Part shown: positions 16,558 through 23,717 of the stretch, in pieces
Position numbering within the stretch: position 1 is the stretch's first letter
How the letters are laid out: each line of letters starts with the position of its first letter
Program-made: the position numbers and the translations under genes
Assembly (NCBI RefSeq): GCF_000494755.1
Contig: NC_022657.1
Location: 7,098,001-7,162,000 of the forward strand
Direction: 5' to 3'
DNA length: 64,000 nucleotides
Origin: Amorphoplanes friuliensis DSM 7358
GTDB taxonomy: Bacteria > Actinomycetota > Actinomycetes > Mycobacteriales > Micromonosporaceae
The notes under the pieces: model-generated
Seen by the model: only the letters and a program-made list of their open reading frames with translations
Databases searched by the model: none
What the model was told of the DNA's origin: nothing

Positions 16558-17525
16558 TCGGCGTCGTTCGCCGCGGCGCGCACCCCCTCGGCAGCCTTTT
16601 CGGCGGCGCTGCTGTCGTAAGCCAGATCGGGGTCGCTGTCGGGCTGCGGCACGCAGAGCAGCAGCGCCTTGTGGCGCACGCCGATCGACATGCTCTTGCC
16701 CGGGTCGATGAGGTCACCGTCGAGCTGCCGCGGCTGCGGCCGGGCGGCGCGGATCTCGACACGTTCCGCGGTGTAGGTCTCCATCCGCGGGACCCGCTCC
16801 TTGCGGCGCACCACCGCCCAGCCCAGCGAGGCCCAGTTGGCCAGGCTGCGCGGGCTGAGGATGGCCACGTCGAGCTTGCCGTCGGCGGGGTCGGCCTCGC
16901 TGAGCAGGCGGACACCGCCCTGAAGCCGGCCCACGTTGCCGACGATCACCGAGCGGGGCCGCCGGCGCAGGGCCGGCTTGCCGTCGAGCGAGATGACCAC
17001 ACCCATGGACGGGCGGCGCAGGGCCTTGGCCGCACCGCCGATGTAGGCGATCCAGCCGAGGTGCTTCTTGGCCGTCTCGTTGGTGCCCTCGAGCATCTCG
17101 GCGTCGAAGCCCATCCCGGCCATCACGGCAAAACACTGGTCGCCCACGGTGCCGACGTCGATGCGGCGGCGCCCGCCCTCGAGCGCGACCTCGACACCCG
17201 TGGCGGCGTCGCTGGTGAGACCGAGGTTGGTGGCGAGCAGATTGCCCGTGCCCGCGGGCAGGACGGCCAGCGCCACGTCGGTGCCGGCCAGCGCCGTCAC
17301 CACGGCCATCACGGTGCCGTCCCCGCCACTGACGAAGACGAGCTCGGCACCCTCCTCGACGGCCTTGGTGGCCTGACCCCGTCCGGAGTCCTCGGGGGTG
17401 GTCTCGAACCACATCGGCTCGGGCCAGCCGGCGGTGGCGAGCCCTTCGACGATGGTGCGGCGCAGCAGGTCGAGGTCGGTGACCTTGACGGGGTTCACAA
17501 CAACGGCAGAGCGGGGTCCTGTCAC
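16554..17525 (-). CDS. Diacylglycerol/sphingosine-type lipid kinase
   Basis: 323 residues from the GTG at 17525 (VTGPRSAVVVNPVKV); an in-frame GTG at 17552 would add nine residues. The DAGK catalytic signature is FVSGGDGTVMAVV, followed by LAVLPAGTGNLLATNLGL and a metal/lipid-site region MAGMGFDAEML. The C-terminal beta-sandwich includes DGKLDVAILSPRSL. It probably phosphorylates diacylglycerol or a related lipid at the membrane, the reverse of the PAP2 reaction two genes downstream. First gene of the four-gene minus operon ending at 13204. Confidence 0.9.
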   Translation of the reverse strand: MTGPRSAVVVNPVKVTDLDLLRRTIVEGLATAGWPEPMWFETTPEDSGRGQATKAVEEGAELVFVSGGDGTVMAVVTALAGTDVALAVLPAGTGNLLATNLGLTSDAATGVEVALEGGRRRIDVGTVGDQCFAVMAGMGFDAEMLEGTNETAKKHLGWIAYIGGAAKALRRPSMGVVISLDGKPALRRRPRSVIVGNVGRLQGGVRLLSEADPADGKLDVAILSPRSLANWASLGWAVVRRKERVPRMETYTAERVEIRAARPQPRQLDGDLIDPGKSMSIGVRHKALLLCVPQPDSDPDLAYDSSAAEKAAEGVRAAANDAE

Positions 17526-17593
17526 GGCGCCAGTGTGCAGGAGGCAGATCACATCGGCGACTCGGGCCCGAACGGGTTACAGTGACGACATAC

Positions 17594-17607
17594 TTGAACG
17601 CGTTCAA
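17594..17607. promoter_or_regulatory. 14-bp palindromic operator, TetR type
   Basis: TTGAACGCGTTCAA is a perfect palindrome 17 bases before the YndJ start and about 70 bases from the divergent lipid kinase start. TTGAAC-x2-GTTCAA half-sites are typical of TetR-family regulators. No TetR gene lies in the window, so the regulator would be encoded elsewhere. Confidence 0.65.
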
Positions 17608-17624
17608 AGAAGTGGGTGAGCGTC

Positions 17625-18461
17625 ATGAGAGTGCTGGTCAACCTGCTGGTCGCCGTCGGCATGCTCGTTGTCGTCCCGGCCGGCCTGCGACTGCTCGCCG
17701 ATCCGGCCGCCGAGGTGGCCCGCCGCTTCTGGCCGGTAGGCGCGATCGCCGGCGCCGTGAGCCTCTGGCTGCCCCGCGGGCCGGTGGCGACCGCGCTGGC
17801 GACGATCTACGCGATCGGGGCGGCGCTGCTCTGTGCGTACGCGGTGAGCCGTCCGATCCGGCCCCGCCGCGAGTGGCCCGCGGAGGCCGCTGTGCTCACG
17901 GCCCTGATCAGCCCGGCCATCGCGGCGAGTGCGCTGATCGCCGAGCGGGCCGGTTACCACCTGTTCGGTTTTGAACTCGGGGTGCTGGTGCTGACCGTGG
18001 CGCACTTCCACTTCGCGGGGTTCGCGGCGGCCCTGATCGCCGGGCTGCAGACCCGGATCGCGCCCGGTCGTGCCGCCGACGCCGCCGCGCTCACCGTGCC
18101 GGCCGGGACGTTGCTGGTGTTCGTCGGCTACTTCACGGCCGAGGCGGTCGAGCTCGCCGGGGCGCTGGTCCTGACCGCGGGCATGTGGACGGTCGGCTGG
18201 CTGATCTGGCGGTACTCCCGCACCAGCGTGCCGGACCGGCTGACCGCAACCCTGCTGGGTGTCTCGGCGGCCGTGCTCGCGGTGTCGATGGTGCTGGCGG
18301 TGAGCTGGGCGCTGGGCGAGGCGACCGGACTGCCCCACCCGTCGCTCGCCTGGATGGCGGCGACACACGGAGTGGCGAACGCCCTCGGATTTGCGGTGTG
18401 CGGAATGGTGGGGTGGCGCCGCGCCGGGGCATATCTGGCACCAGGGAGGAACGTGCGATGA
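17625..18461 (+). CDS. YndJ family membrane protein
   Basis: 278 residues from the ATG at 17625 (a GTG at 17616 is also in frame). About eight hydrophobic segments are visible. The YndJ signatures are VAHFHFAGFAAALIAGL in the middle and WMAATHGVANALGFAVCG near the end, which place several His in membrane segments. The reaction is unknown. The last codons overlap the DUF1990 gene (ATGA). The first gene of a four-gene operon led by the palindrome at 17594. Confidence 0.85.
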   Translation: MRVLVNLLVAVGMLVVVPAGLRLLADPAAEVARRFWPVGAIAGAVSLWLPRGPVATALATIYAIGAALLCAYAVSRPIRPRREWPAEAAVLTALISPAIAASALIAERAGYHLFGFELGVLVLTVAHFHFAGFAAALIAGLQTRIAPGRAADAAALTVPAGTLLVFVGYFTAEAVELAGALVLTAGMWTVGWLIWRYSRTSVPDRLTATLLGVSAAVLAVSMVLAVSWALGEATGLPHPSLAWMAATHGVANALGFAVCGMVGWRRAGAYLAPGRNVR

Positions 18462-18964
18462 CTGGATTCACCTATGCCGAGGTCGGCGCGACCCGGCACG
18501 AGCCACTGCCCCCGGGCTACAACCGGCTGCACTACCGCACCGAGCTGGGGCGGGACGACTTCCGGACGGCGGCCGACGCGATCCTGACGTTCGCGATGCA
18601 CCGTGCGACCGGCGCCCGGATCCGCTCGTCGGCCGACCGCGCCGCTCCGGGCGTACGGCTGACGGTCGGTCTGGGGCCGTTGACCGTGCCGTGCGAGGTG
18701 GTCTGGACGGAGGACGGTGACGAGCTGGCCGGGTTCGGCTACGGCACGCTGCCCGGGCACCAGGCGCGCGGCGAGGAGTCGTTCACGGTCAGCCGCGACG
18801 CGCAGGGCCGGGTGTGGTTCCGGGTGACCGCCTTCAGCCTGCCGGCCCGGTGGCCGATGCGGCTCGGCGGTCCGGCCGCGGTGTTCGCCCAGCGCCTGTA
18901 CGCGCACCGCTGCGGCCGTGCCCTCCGACAGCTGTGCGCCCGGTCCCGTACGGTTGGACCGTGA
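18458..18964 (+). CDS. DUF1990 family protein
   Basis: 168 residues beginning MTGFTYAEVGATRHEPLPPG, the usual DUF1990 opening (NY-x-EVGAT). Other family parts are YNRLHYRTELGRDDFRTAAD, TVPCEVVWTEDGDELAGFGYGTLPGH and GEESFTVSRDAQGRVWF. DUF1990 is a START-like fold of unknown function, commonly paired with YndJ, as here. A strong RBS (AGGGAGGA) precedes the ATG despite the overlap with the upstream gene. Confidence 0.88.
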   Translation: MTGFTYAEVGATRHEPLPPGYNRLHYRTELGRDDFRTAADAILTFAMHRATGARIRSSADRAAPGVRLTVGLGPLTVPCEVVWTEDGDELAGFGYGTLPGHQARGEESFTVSRDAQGRVWFRVTAFSLPARWPMRLGGPAAVFAQRLYAHRCGRALRQLCARSRTVGP

Positions 18965-19737
18965 GCGGCACGAGCGTCACCTGGTGGGGGCACAGCACGA
19001 TGTGGCTGGCCGACTCGGGTGTCTCGCTGCTCACCGACCCGCTGCTCACCGACCGGCTGATCCACCTGCGCCGGATGGCCGGGCCCACACCCGTCCTCGA
19101 CGGCGCACCGGACGCGGTCCTGCTCTCCCACCTGCACGCCGACCACTTCCACCTCCCGTCGCTGCGCGCGATCCCCGGTGAGCCGTTGCTCATCGTGCCG
19201 CGCGGCTCGGTGCCGCTGGTGGCCAAGGGCCTGGGCTCCGCGTACGCCCGGCGCTGCGTCGAGCTGGCACCGGGCGAGGAGACGACGGTCGGCGCCATCA
19301 AGGTGCGGGCGGTCGAGGCGGCCCACGACGGCGGCCGCGGCCCGTGGTCCCGGCTGCGCTCGGCCGCCATGGGTTTTGTCGTCGAGGGTGAGGCCCGCAC
19401 CTGGTACGGCGGCGACACGGGCCTCTTCGACGGCATGTCCTCCCTCGGCCCGCTCGACCTCGCCCTGGTGCCGGTCGGCGGCTGGGGTCCCACACTCGCC
19501 GCGCACGGCCACCTCGACCCGGCCGACGGCGCCGAGGCGCTGCGCCGGGTGAAGGCGGCCTGGGCGGTCCCGGTGCACTACGGCACGTTCTGGCCGGCCG
19601 GCCTGGGCCGGGTGCGGCCGCACATGTTCCACGACCCGGGCACCGAGTTCGCCCGGCACGCCGCCCGCACCTCGCCGGACACCCACGTCCGGGTCCTCGC
19701 CCACGGTGAGACGCTCAGCTTCGAGCCCGCCACGTGA
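18961..19737 (+). CDS. MBL-fold metal-dependent hydrolase
   Basis: 258 residues from a GTG at 18961 that overlaps the preceding stop (GTGA). Metallo-beta-lactamase motifs are TWWGHSTMWL, LLTDPLLTDR, the metal site SHLHADHFHLPS, AAHDGGRG, WYGGDTGLF and a C-terminal VPVHYGTF. This is the UlaG/YcbX-like L-ascorbate-lactonase subgroup of MBL proteins, or an NAPE-PLD relative; the substrate is not predictable, although the membrane-protein context makes a lipid plausible. Third gene of the operon. Confidence 0.88.
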   Translation: MSGTSVTWWGHSTMWLADSGVSLLTDPLLTDRLIHLRRMAGPTPVLDGAPDAVLLSHLHADHFHLPSLRAIPGEPLLIVPRGSVPLVAKGLGSAYARRCVELAPGEETTVGAIKVRAVEAAHDGGRGPWSRLRSAAMGFVVEGEARTWYGGDTGLFDGMSSLGPLDLALVPVGGWGPTLAAHGHLDPADGAEALRRVKAAWAVPVHYGTFWPAGLGRVRPHMFHDPGTEFARHAARTSPDTHVRVLAHGETLSFEPAT

Positions 19738-20318
19738 TCTCCGAACTCGGGACCATGGGGTGGCTGGCGCTCGTGGTGGCCTTCGGCGCGATCGTGCCGA
19801 TCATCCCCACCGGCGCGGCCGTCAGCGGCGCCGCCGCCCTGGCCTTCCACGACCACCCGCTGCTGATCGTCCTGGTCATCGCCGCGGGCGCGGCCGGCGC
19901 CTACGTCGGTGATCTCGTCATGTACGCCATGTGCCGCGCCGGCGGCGAGCAACTGGCCCGCCGCTTGCGCTGGCTACGCGACGAGGAGCACCTGGCCGCG
20001 GTCAAGGAACGCCTGCACAAGAGCCAGATCCCGGTCCTGCTGGTGTCGCGCCTGCTGCCCGGCGGCCGGGTGCCGGTGCTCCTGGCGGCGGCCTTCCTGG
20101 GCCTGAGCTGGCGCACCTTCGTCGTGGCCAACGCACCGGCCTGCGCACTCTGGTCCGTGGTCTACGCCGGCATCGGCGTGGCCGGCGGCTCGATCTTCCC
20201 GGAGCCCTGGGAGGGTGTGGTCGCCGCCATCATCCTGGTGCTGATCATCGGCCAGATCGTCAACCTGATCAGCAAACGCCGCGCGGCCCGCCAGCAGGCC
20301 GAAGCCGAAGCTGCTTAG
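19734..20318 (+). CDS. DedA-family (SNARE-associated/VTT) membrane protein
   Basis: 194 residues from a GTG at 19734, again overlapping the upstream stop. Hydrophobic segments surround the domain; features include PTGAAVSGAAALAF, GAYVGDLVMYAMCRAGGEQLARRL, the conserved SRLLPGGRVPVLLAAAFLGL and NAPACALWSVVYAGIG. DedA proteins are lipid scramblases or flippases for undecaprenyl phosphate or phosphatidylethanolamine. Last gene of the YndJ-DUF1990-MBL-DedA operon. The stop overlaps the convergent serine hydrolase gene by 4 bases. Confidence 0.87.
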   Translation: MISELGTMGWLALVVAFGAIVPIIPTGAAVSGAAALAFHDHPLLIVLVIAAGAAGAYVGDLVMYAMCRAGGEQLARRLRWLRDEEHLAAVKERLHKSQIPVLLVSRLLPGGRVPVLLAAAFLGLSWRTFVVANAPACALWSVVYAGIGVAGGSIFPEPWEGVVAAIILVLIIGQIVNLISKRRAARQQAEAEAA

Positions 20319-21328
20319 TACTTCAGGTACTGGCGGGTCATCTTGGCGACCTTCTGGACCAGGGTGATGCCGCCGTCCATGCTCTGGTTGTTGTGGGAGA
20401 GCACCGCGACGGAGATGTCCACGTCGTCGTCGGCGGTGATCCGGCCGACCGTGTTGACCGCCCAGAGGCCGCCGTCGGCGCTGCGGGTGTCCCAGCCGTT
20501 CTTCACCGTCGTGGTCTCGCCGGACTTCGCCACGCTCGGGACGCCCCAGTCCTGGGTGTCGTCGACGGTGTTCATCAGCGTGAAGGCGAGCTTGCGGGAG
20601 TCCTTGTCCAGCGGGCCCTTGGTGTCGACCAGCTCGGACAGCAGGCGGACCTGGTCGTCGACGGTCGTCCGGGTCAGACCCCAGGAGCTGCTGACCACGG
20701 TCTGCTTGAGCCCGAGGCGCTTGTTGCACTTGCTCACCGCGGAGACCTTGCCCAGCTGGACGAAGAGCGAGGTGGTCGCGTTGTTGTCGCTGAGCCGGAT
20801 CATGCGCTTGGCCAGCGCCAGCTGGCTCGACGACAGGTCACGGTCGTCGTCCTGGGCCTGCAGCAGCATGCACGCGAGCACCTGCACCTTGACGATGCTG
20901 GCGGTGTCGTACTTCTCCGAGCCACGGTACGAGTAGCGCTCGCCGGTCTTCTTGTCGAGCACGGCCACCGAGAACTCCGGGGACGACTTCGCGTACTTCT
21001 TCAGCGCCGCGTCGAGGGCCTTGACCCGCTTGGCGCGCTCGCGGGCGGCCAGCTCTTCGGGACTGGGCCCGGTCGGCGTGGGTGAGGCCTTCGGGGTGGG
21101 CGAGCTGTCGTCACCGAAGGTCAGCGAGCGGGGCAGCACACCGCCACCACCACCGGCGCTCCCGCCGTCCTGCATACCGAGGCCGACCAGGGACACACCG
21201 CCCACGATCACCAGTGCCGCCACCGCGAAGATCCAGAGCTGGGTTCGTCGCACCCATGCATACTGCCGTGCCTCGCGCGGGATCCCAAATGTACTACCCG
21301 ACGCTTGATCGCCATCACGGTTAGTCAC
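20315..21328 (-). CDS. Class A beta-lactamase-like serine hydrolase, membrane-anchored
   Basis: 337 residues from the GTG at 21328 (GGAG four bases upstream); an ATG at 21355 or a GTG at 21253 are alternatives. An N-terminal anchor (LWIFAVAALVIVGGVSLVGLG) is followed by a Ser/Pro/Thr-rich linker and the catalytic domain. The active-site SxxK is in TASIVKVQ, the second motif in LSDNNATTS, and the third box is KNG (TVKNGWDTR), not the usual KTG/KSG. Penicillin-binding-like or esterase activity outside the membrane is expected; true beta-lactamase activity is doubtful. Confidence 0.82.
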   Translation of the reverse strand: MTNRDGDQASGSTFGIPREARQYAWVRRTQLWIFAVAALVIVGGVSLVGLGMQDGGSAGGGGGVLPRSLTFGDDSSPTPKASPTPTGPSPEELAARERAKRVKALDAALKKYAKSSPEFSVAVLDKKTGERYSYRGSEKYDTASIVKVQVLACMLLQAQDDDRDLSSSQLALAKRMIRLSDNNATTSLFVQLGKVSAVSKCNKRLGLKQTVVSSSWGLTRTTVDDQVRLLSELVDTKGPLDKDSRKLAFTLMNTVDDTQDWGVPSVAKSGETTTVKNGWDTRSADGGLWAVNTVGRITADDDVDISVAVLSHNNQSMDGGITLVQKVAKMTRQYLKY

Positions 21329-21353
21329 GTGACTCCGGGGGCACAATGATGTC

Positions 21354-22112
21354 ATGGCCTTACTTCCGTCACCTGGCGCGTTTGTCGAGCTCAGCCGCTA
21401 CGCGATCGGCCAGGTGGTCGAGACGGCCGCCTCCGTCGCCACCGTCCCGGTGCGTGTGCTCGGGCTGCTGGGGCAGACCGAGCTGCTGGTCAGCCGCATC
21501 TCCCTGCTGGCCGAACGCGCCGAAGGGCTCATCGGGCGTGTCGAGGGTGTCATCGACGGCGTGGACACCACGCTGCGCGAGACCAAGGTGATCATGGCGG
21601 CAGCCGCGCTGACCGTCGACGAGGCGAGCGCCGTTGCGCTCCGGGCGGCCCAGGTGGTCGACGGAGCCGCATCCGCGGTGACCGGGGCGTCGGCAATCGT
21701 CACCGAGGCCGGCACGGTCGTCACCAAGGCCGGCAAAACGGCGGACGACGCCGGTGGAGTTGTCGTCCAGGCCAAGGCGACCGCGGACGAGGCCGGCGCG
21801 CTGCTCGACGGTTACGCGCCGACGCTGCGGAGCGCCGCGCCGCTGGCCCAGCGGTTCGTCGAGGAGCTGACGCCGGAGGAGGTCACCGCGGCGATCCGGA
21901 TGGTCGACGAGCTGCCCCGGCTCCGGCAGCACCTCAGCGAGGACGTCATGCCGCTGCTGGGCAAGCTGGACCAGGTCGGGCCCGATCTGCACAAGCTGCT
22001 GGAGGTCACCAACGACCTGCACCTGGCGATCATCGGGCTGCCCGGGCTCAAGCGTCTGCGCCGCCGTGGTGAGGAGCGGGCGGCCGAGGAAGAGGCTGCG
22101 AACGACCGTTAG
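21354..22112 (+). CDS. Hypothetical Ala-rich helical protein
   Basis: 252 residues, mostly predicted long amphipathic helices rich in Ala, Val, Glu and Thr (VDEASAVALRAAQVVDGAAS, TKAGKTADDAGGVVVQAKAT). The composition recalls phasins, apolipoprotein-like or MCP-like coiled coils. There is no signal peptide and no enzyme motif. The C-terminus is charged (RLRRRGEERAAEEEAANDR). Divergent from the serine hydrolase gene. Function is unknown. Confidence 0.75.
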   Translation: MALLPSPGAFVELSRYAIGQVVETAASVATVPVRVLGLLGQTELLVSRISLLAERAEGLIGRVEGVIDGVDTTLRETKVIMAAAALTVDEASAVALRAAQVVDGAASAVTGASAIVTEAGTVVTKAGKTADDAGGVVVQAKATADEAGALLDGYAPTLRSAAPLAQRFVEELTPEEVTAAIRMVDELPRLRQHLSEDVMPLLGKLDQVGPDLHKLLEVTNDLHLAIIGLPGLKRLRRRGEERAAEEEAANDR

Positions 22113-22148
22113 GCCTCGATAACCGGCATTACGGACTAAATTTTAGGG

Positions 22149-23570
22149 GTGGCGAGGAACAGCAACAGCGGTTGGTCGCGCCCCTGGGCGGCCTTCTTCG
22201 CGCTCGTCATCGTTCTGGGTGGGGTGGCGGTCTCGCTGGGCTTCGGCGTACGCCTGCGGGGCGCCCTCGAGCGCAGCGCGGAGAAGCGCATCGCGACCAC
22301 CAGCCAGAGCCTGCAGGGGTCGGTCACCAACGAGCTGGGCCGCTACTCCGACTCCGTACGCCTGGCCGCCGCCGCACTCAGCGCCCAGTCGACGCCGACC
22401 CGCGGGGGCTTCGACAAGATCACCACGGCGGTCGCGGCCCAGGACCTCACGGCGGTCCGGTCGATCACCTTTGTCGTCCGCGCGACGCCGACCACGGTGG
22501 GCGAGGTGCGCCCGTACTGGCGGGCCCGCGGCGCCGAGGGTCTGGACCCCCAGCCGGTCGAGGGTCTCCAGGAGCACCTCTTCACGGTCTTCTCGCGGGG
22601 GCTCGGCGACTTCGAGCGGCCGCCGATCGGCGTCGACCAGGGCGCCGCGCAGGCCGAGGTCGACGTGACCAAGCTGGCGCGGACCGGCAAGGACGTGGCG
22701 ATCTCCGACGCGTACGTGCGGCTCGCCGACACCAAGCTGCCGAAGGCCCAGCAGCGGCTCTCGTTCGACGTGGTCGCCCCGGTGTTCGGTGACAAGCAGG
22801 CCGTGGCCGGATATCTGGTGCTCAACGTCGGCGGCAACGAGTTCGTCAGCACGACCCTCTTCCGCGCGGCCGGTGACCTGCTCGACGCCCAGTTGCTGAC
22901 CCGCAGCGGCGGTGGCTCCCTGGCCGAGGTCGCGGCGGTGGTCCAGCAGAGCGTCACCCGCTCCACCTTCCGGCGTACGCAGAACTTCGAGGCCGGGCAG
23001 CGGCAGTGGACCCTGCGGACGAGTGCGGCGTACACGACGCTGCTGCCGAACGCGGGGCGTACGGACATGGCGGTCGTCATCGCCGGTTCGGTGCTGGCGG
23101 TCATGTTCGGCTCGCTGATGTACCTGCAGATGTCCGCGGCGAAGCGTACCGAGGAGGAGATCAGCCTCGAGGTGGCCGAGCGCGTGGAGGCGTACGAGAA
23201 GGGCTCGGACCGGACCCGGCTGGAGGAGCTGGTCGGCGGGCTGCTGGAGGCCGGCCAGGTCTCCGAGGTTGATCTGCGGGTGGTGGTCGACGACGCCGTG
23301 GCGACCGTGCTGCCGGAGGACACCACGCCGGAGATCACCATCGGCGAGCTGGCCGCGGTCCGGGCAGACGTGGTGCTGCTGCGGCACCTCGTCGGCACGA
23401 TGGTGACCGACGCCGTGCGGCGCACCCCGGACGGTGAGGAGCCGCGCATCTCGATCGGGCTGGACCCGGAGGTCGGCCCTGAACGCGTTCGCCTGGTGAT
23501 CGAGAGTGCCGGGACGGCGGTCGGATGCACCCTTCCCGCCGTCGAGCAAATGGCGGCAAATCCGTCCTGA
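22149..23570 (+). CDS. Membrane sensor with CHASE-like domain and degenerate kinase-like end
   Basis: 473 residues. Membrane segments at about 14-35 (AFFALVIVLGGVAVSLGFG) and 311-330 (MAVVIAGSVLAVMFGSLMYL) flank an extracellular domain of about 275 residues that resembles CHASE (ITFVVRATPTTVGEVRPYWR...LSFDVVAPVFGDKQAVAGYL). After the second span comes a coiled coil (EEEISLEVAERVEAYEKG), then about 110 residues with weak HATPase-like alternation (LVGTMVTDAVRRTPDGEEPRI). No phospho-accepting His box, N box or G box is seen. It may be a partner subunit or decoy sensor. The GTG at 22149 is immediately preceded by TTTTAGGG. Confidence 0.7.
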   Translation: MARNSNSGWSRPWAAFFALVIVLGGVAVSLGFGVRLRGALERSAEKRIATTSQSLQGSVTNELGRYSDSVRLAAAALSAQSTPTRGGFDKITTAVAAQDLTAVRSITFVVRATPTTVGEVRPYWRARGAEGLDPQPVEGLQEHLFTVFSRGLGDFERPPIGVDQGAAQAEVDVTKLARTGKDVAISDAYVRLADTKLPKAQQRLSFDVVAPVFGDKQAVAGYLVLNVGGNEFVSTTLFRAAGDLLDAQLLTRSGGGSLAEVAAVVQQSVTRSTFRRTQNFEAGQRQWTLRTSAAYTTLLPNAGRTDMAVVIAGSVLAVMFGSLMYLQMSAAKRTEEEISLEVAERVEAYEKGSDRTRLEELVGGLLEAGQVSEVDLRVVVDDAVATVLPEDTTPEITIGELAAVRADVVLLRHLVGTMVTDAVRRTPDGEEPRISIGLDPEVGPERVRLVIESAGTAVGCTLPAVEQMAANPS

Positions 23571-23596
23571 GCTGGCCCTATTCACGCTTGTAAACA

Positions 23597-23625
23597 TTGA
23601 CGAAACACTGCGTGACGGTTAATCT
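23597..23625 (+). promoter_or_regulatory. Predicted promoter of the GH81 gene
   Basis: A -35-like TTGACG (23597-23602) and a -10-like TAATCT (23620-23625) are separated by exactly 17 bases. The predicted start of transcription falls near 23632, just ahead of the palindromic operator. Confidence 0.55.
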
Positions 23626-23634
23626 CGCGGGACC

Positions 23635-23650
23635 GTGAGAGCGCTCTCAC
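23635..23650. promoter_or_regulatory. 16-bp LacI-type operator upstream of the glucanase gene
   Basis: GTGAGAGCGCTCTCAC is a perfect palindrome with the central CG typical of LacI-family sites and is close to the CebR box TGGGAGCGCTCCCA. It sits between the predicted transcription start and the ATG at 23718, a position suited to repression relieved by a glucan-derived oligosaccharide. Confidence 0.75.
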
Positions 23651-23717
23651 ATCCCCTGCCCGCGGTCCACCGCCGCGGCCTTGGCGACCCCCGTATCCCC
23701 AATCGGAGGCACCTGGC

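Noticed and set aside
20315..21328. Antibiotic-resistance beta-lactamase
   Set aside because: The third active-site box is KNG, not KTG or KSG, and the general Glu region is not recognisable; a cell-wall or esterase-like serine hydrolase is more likely.
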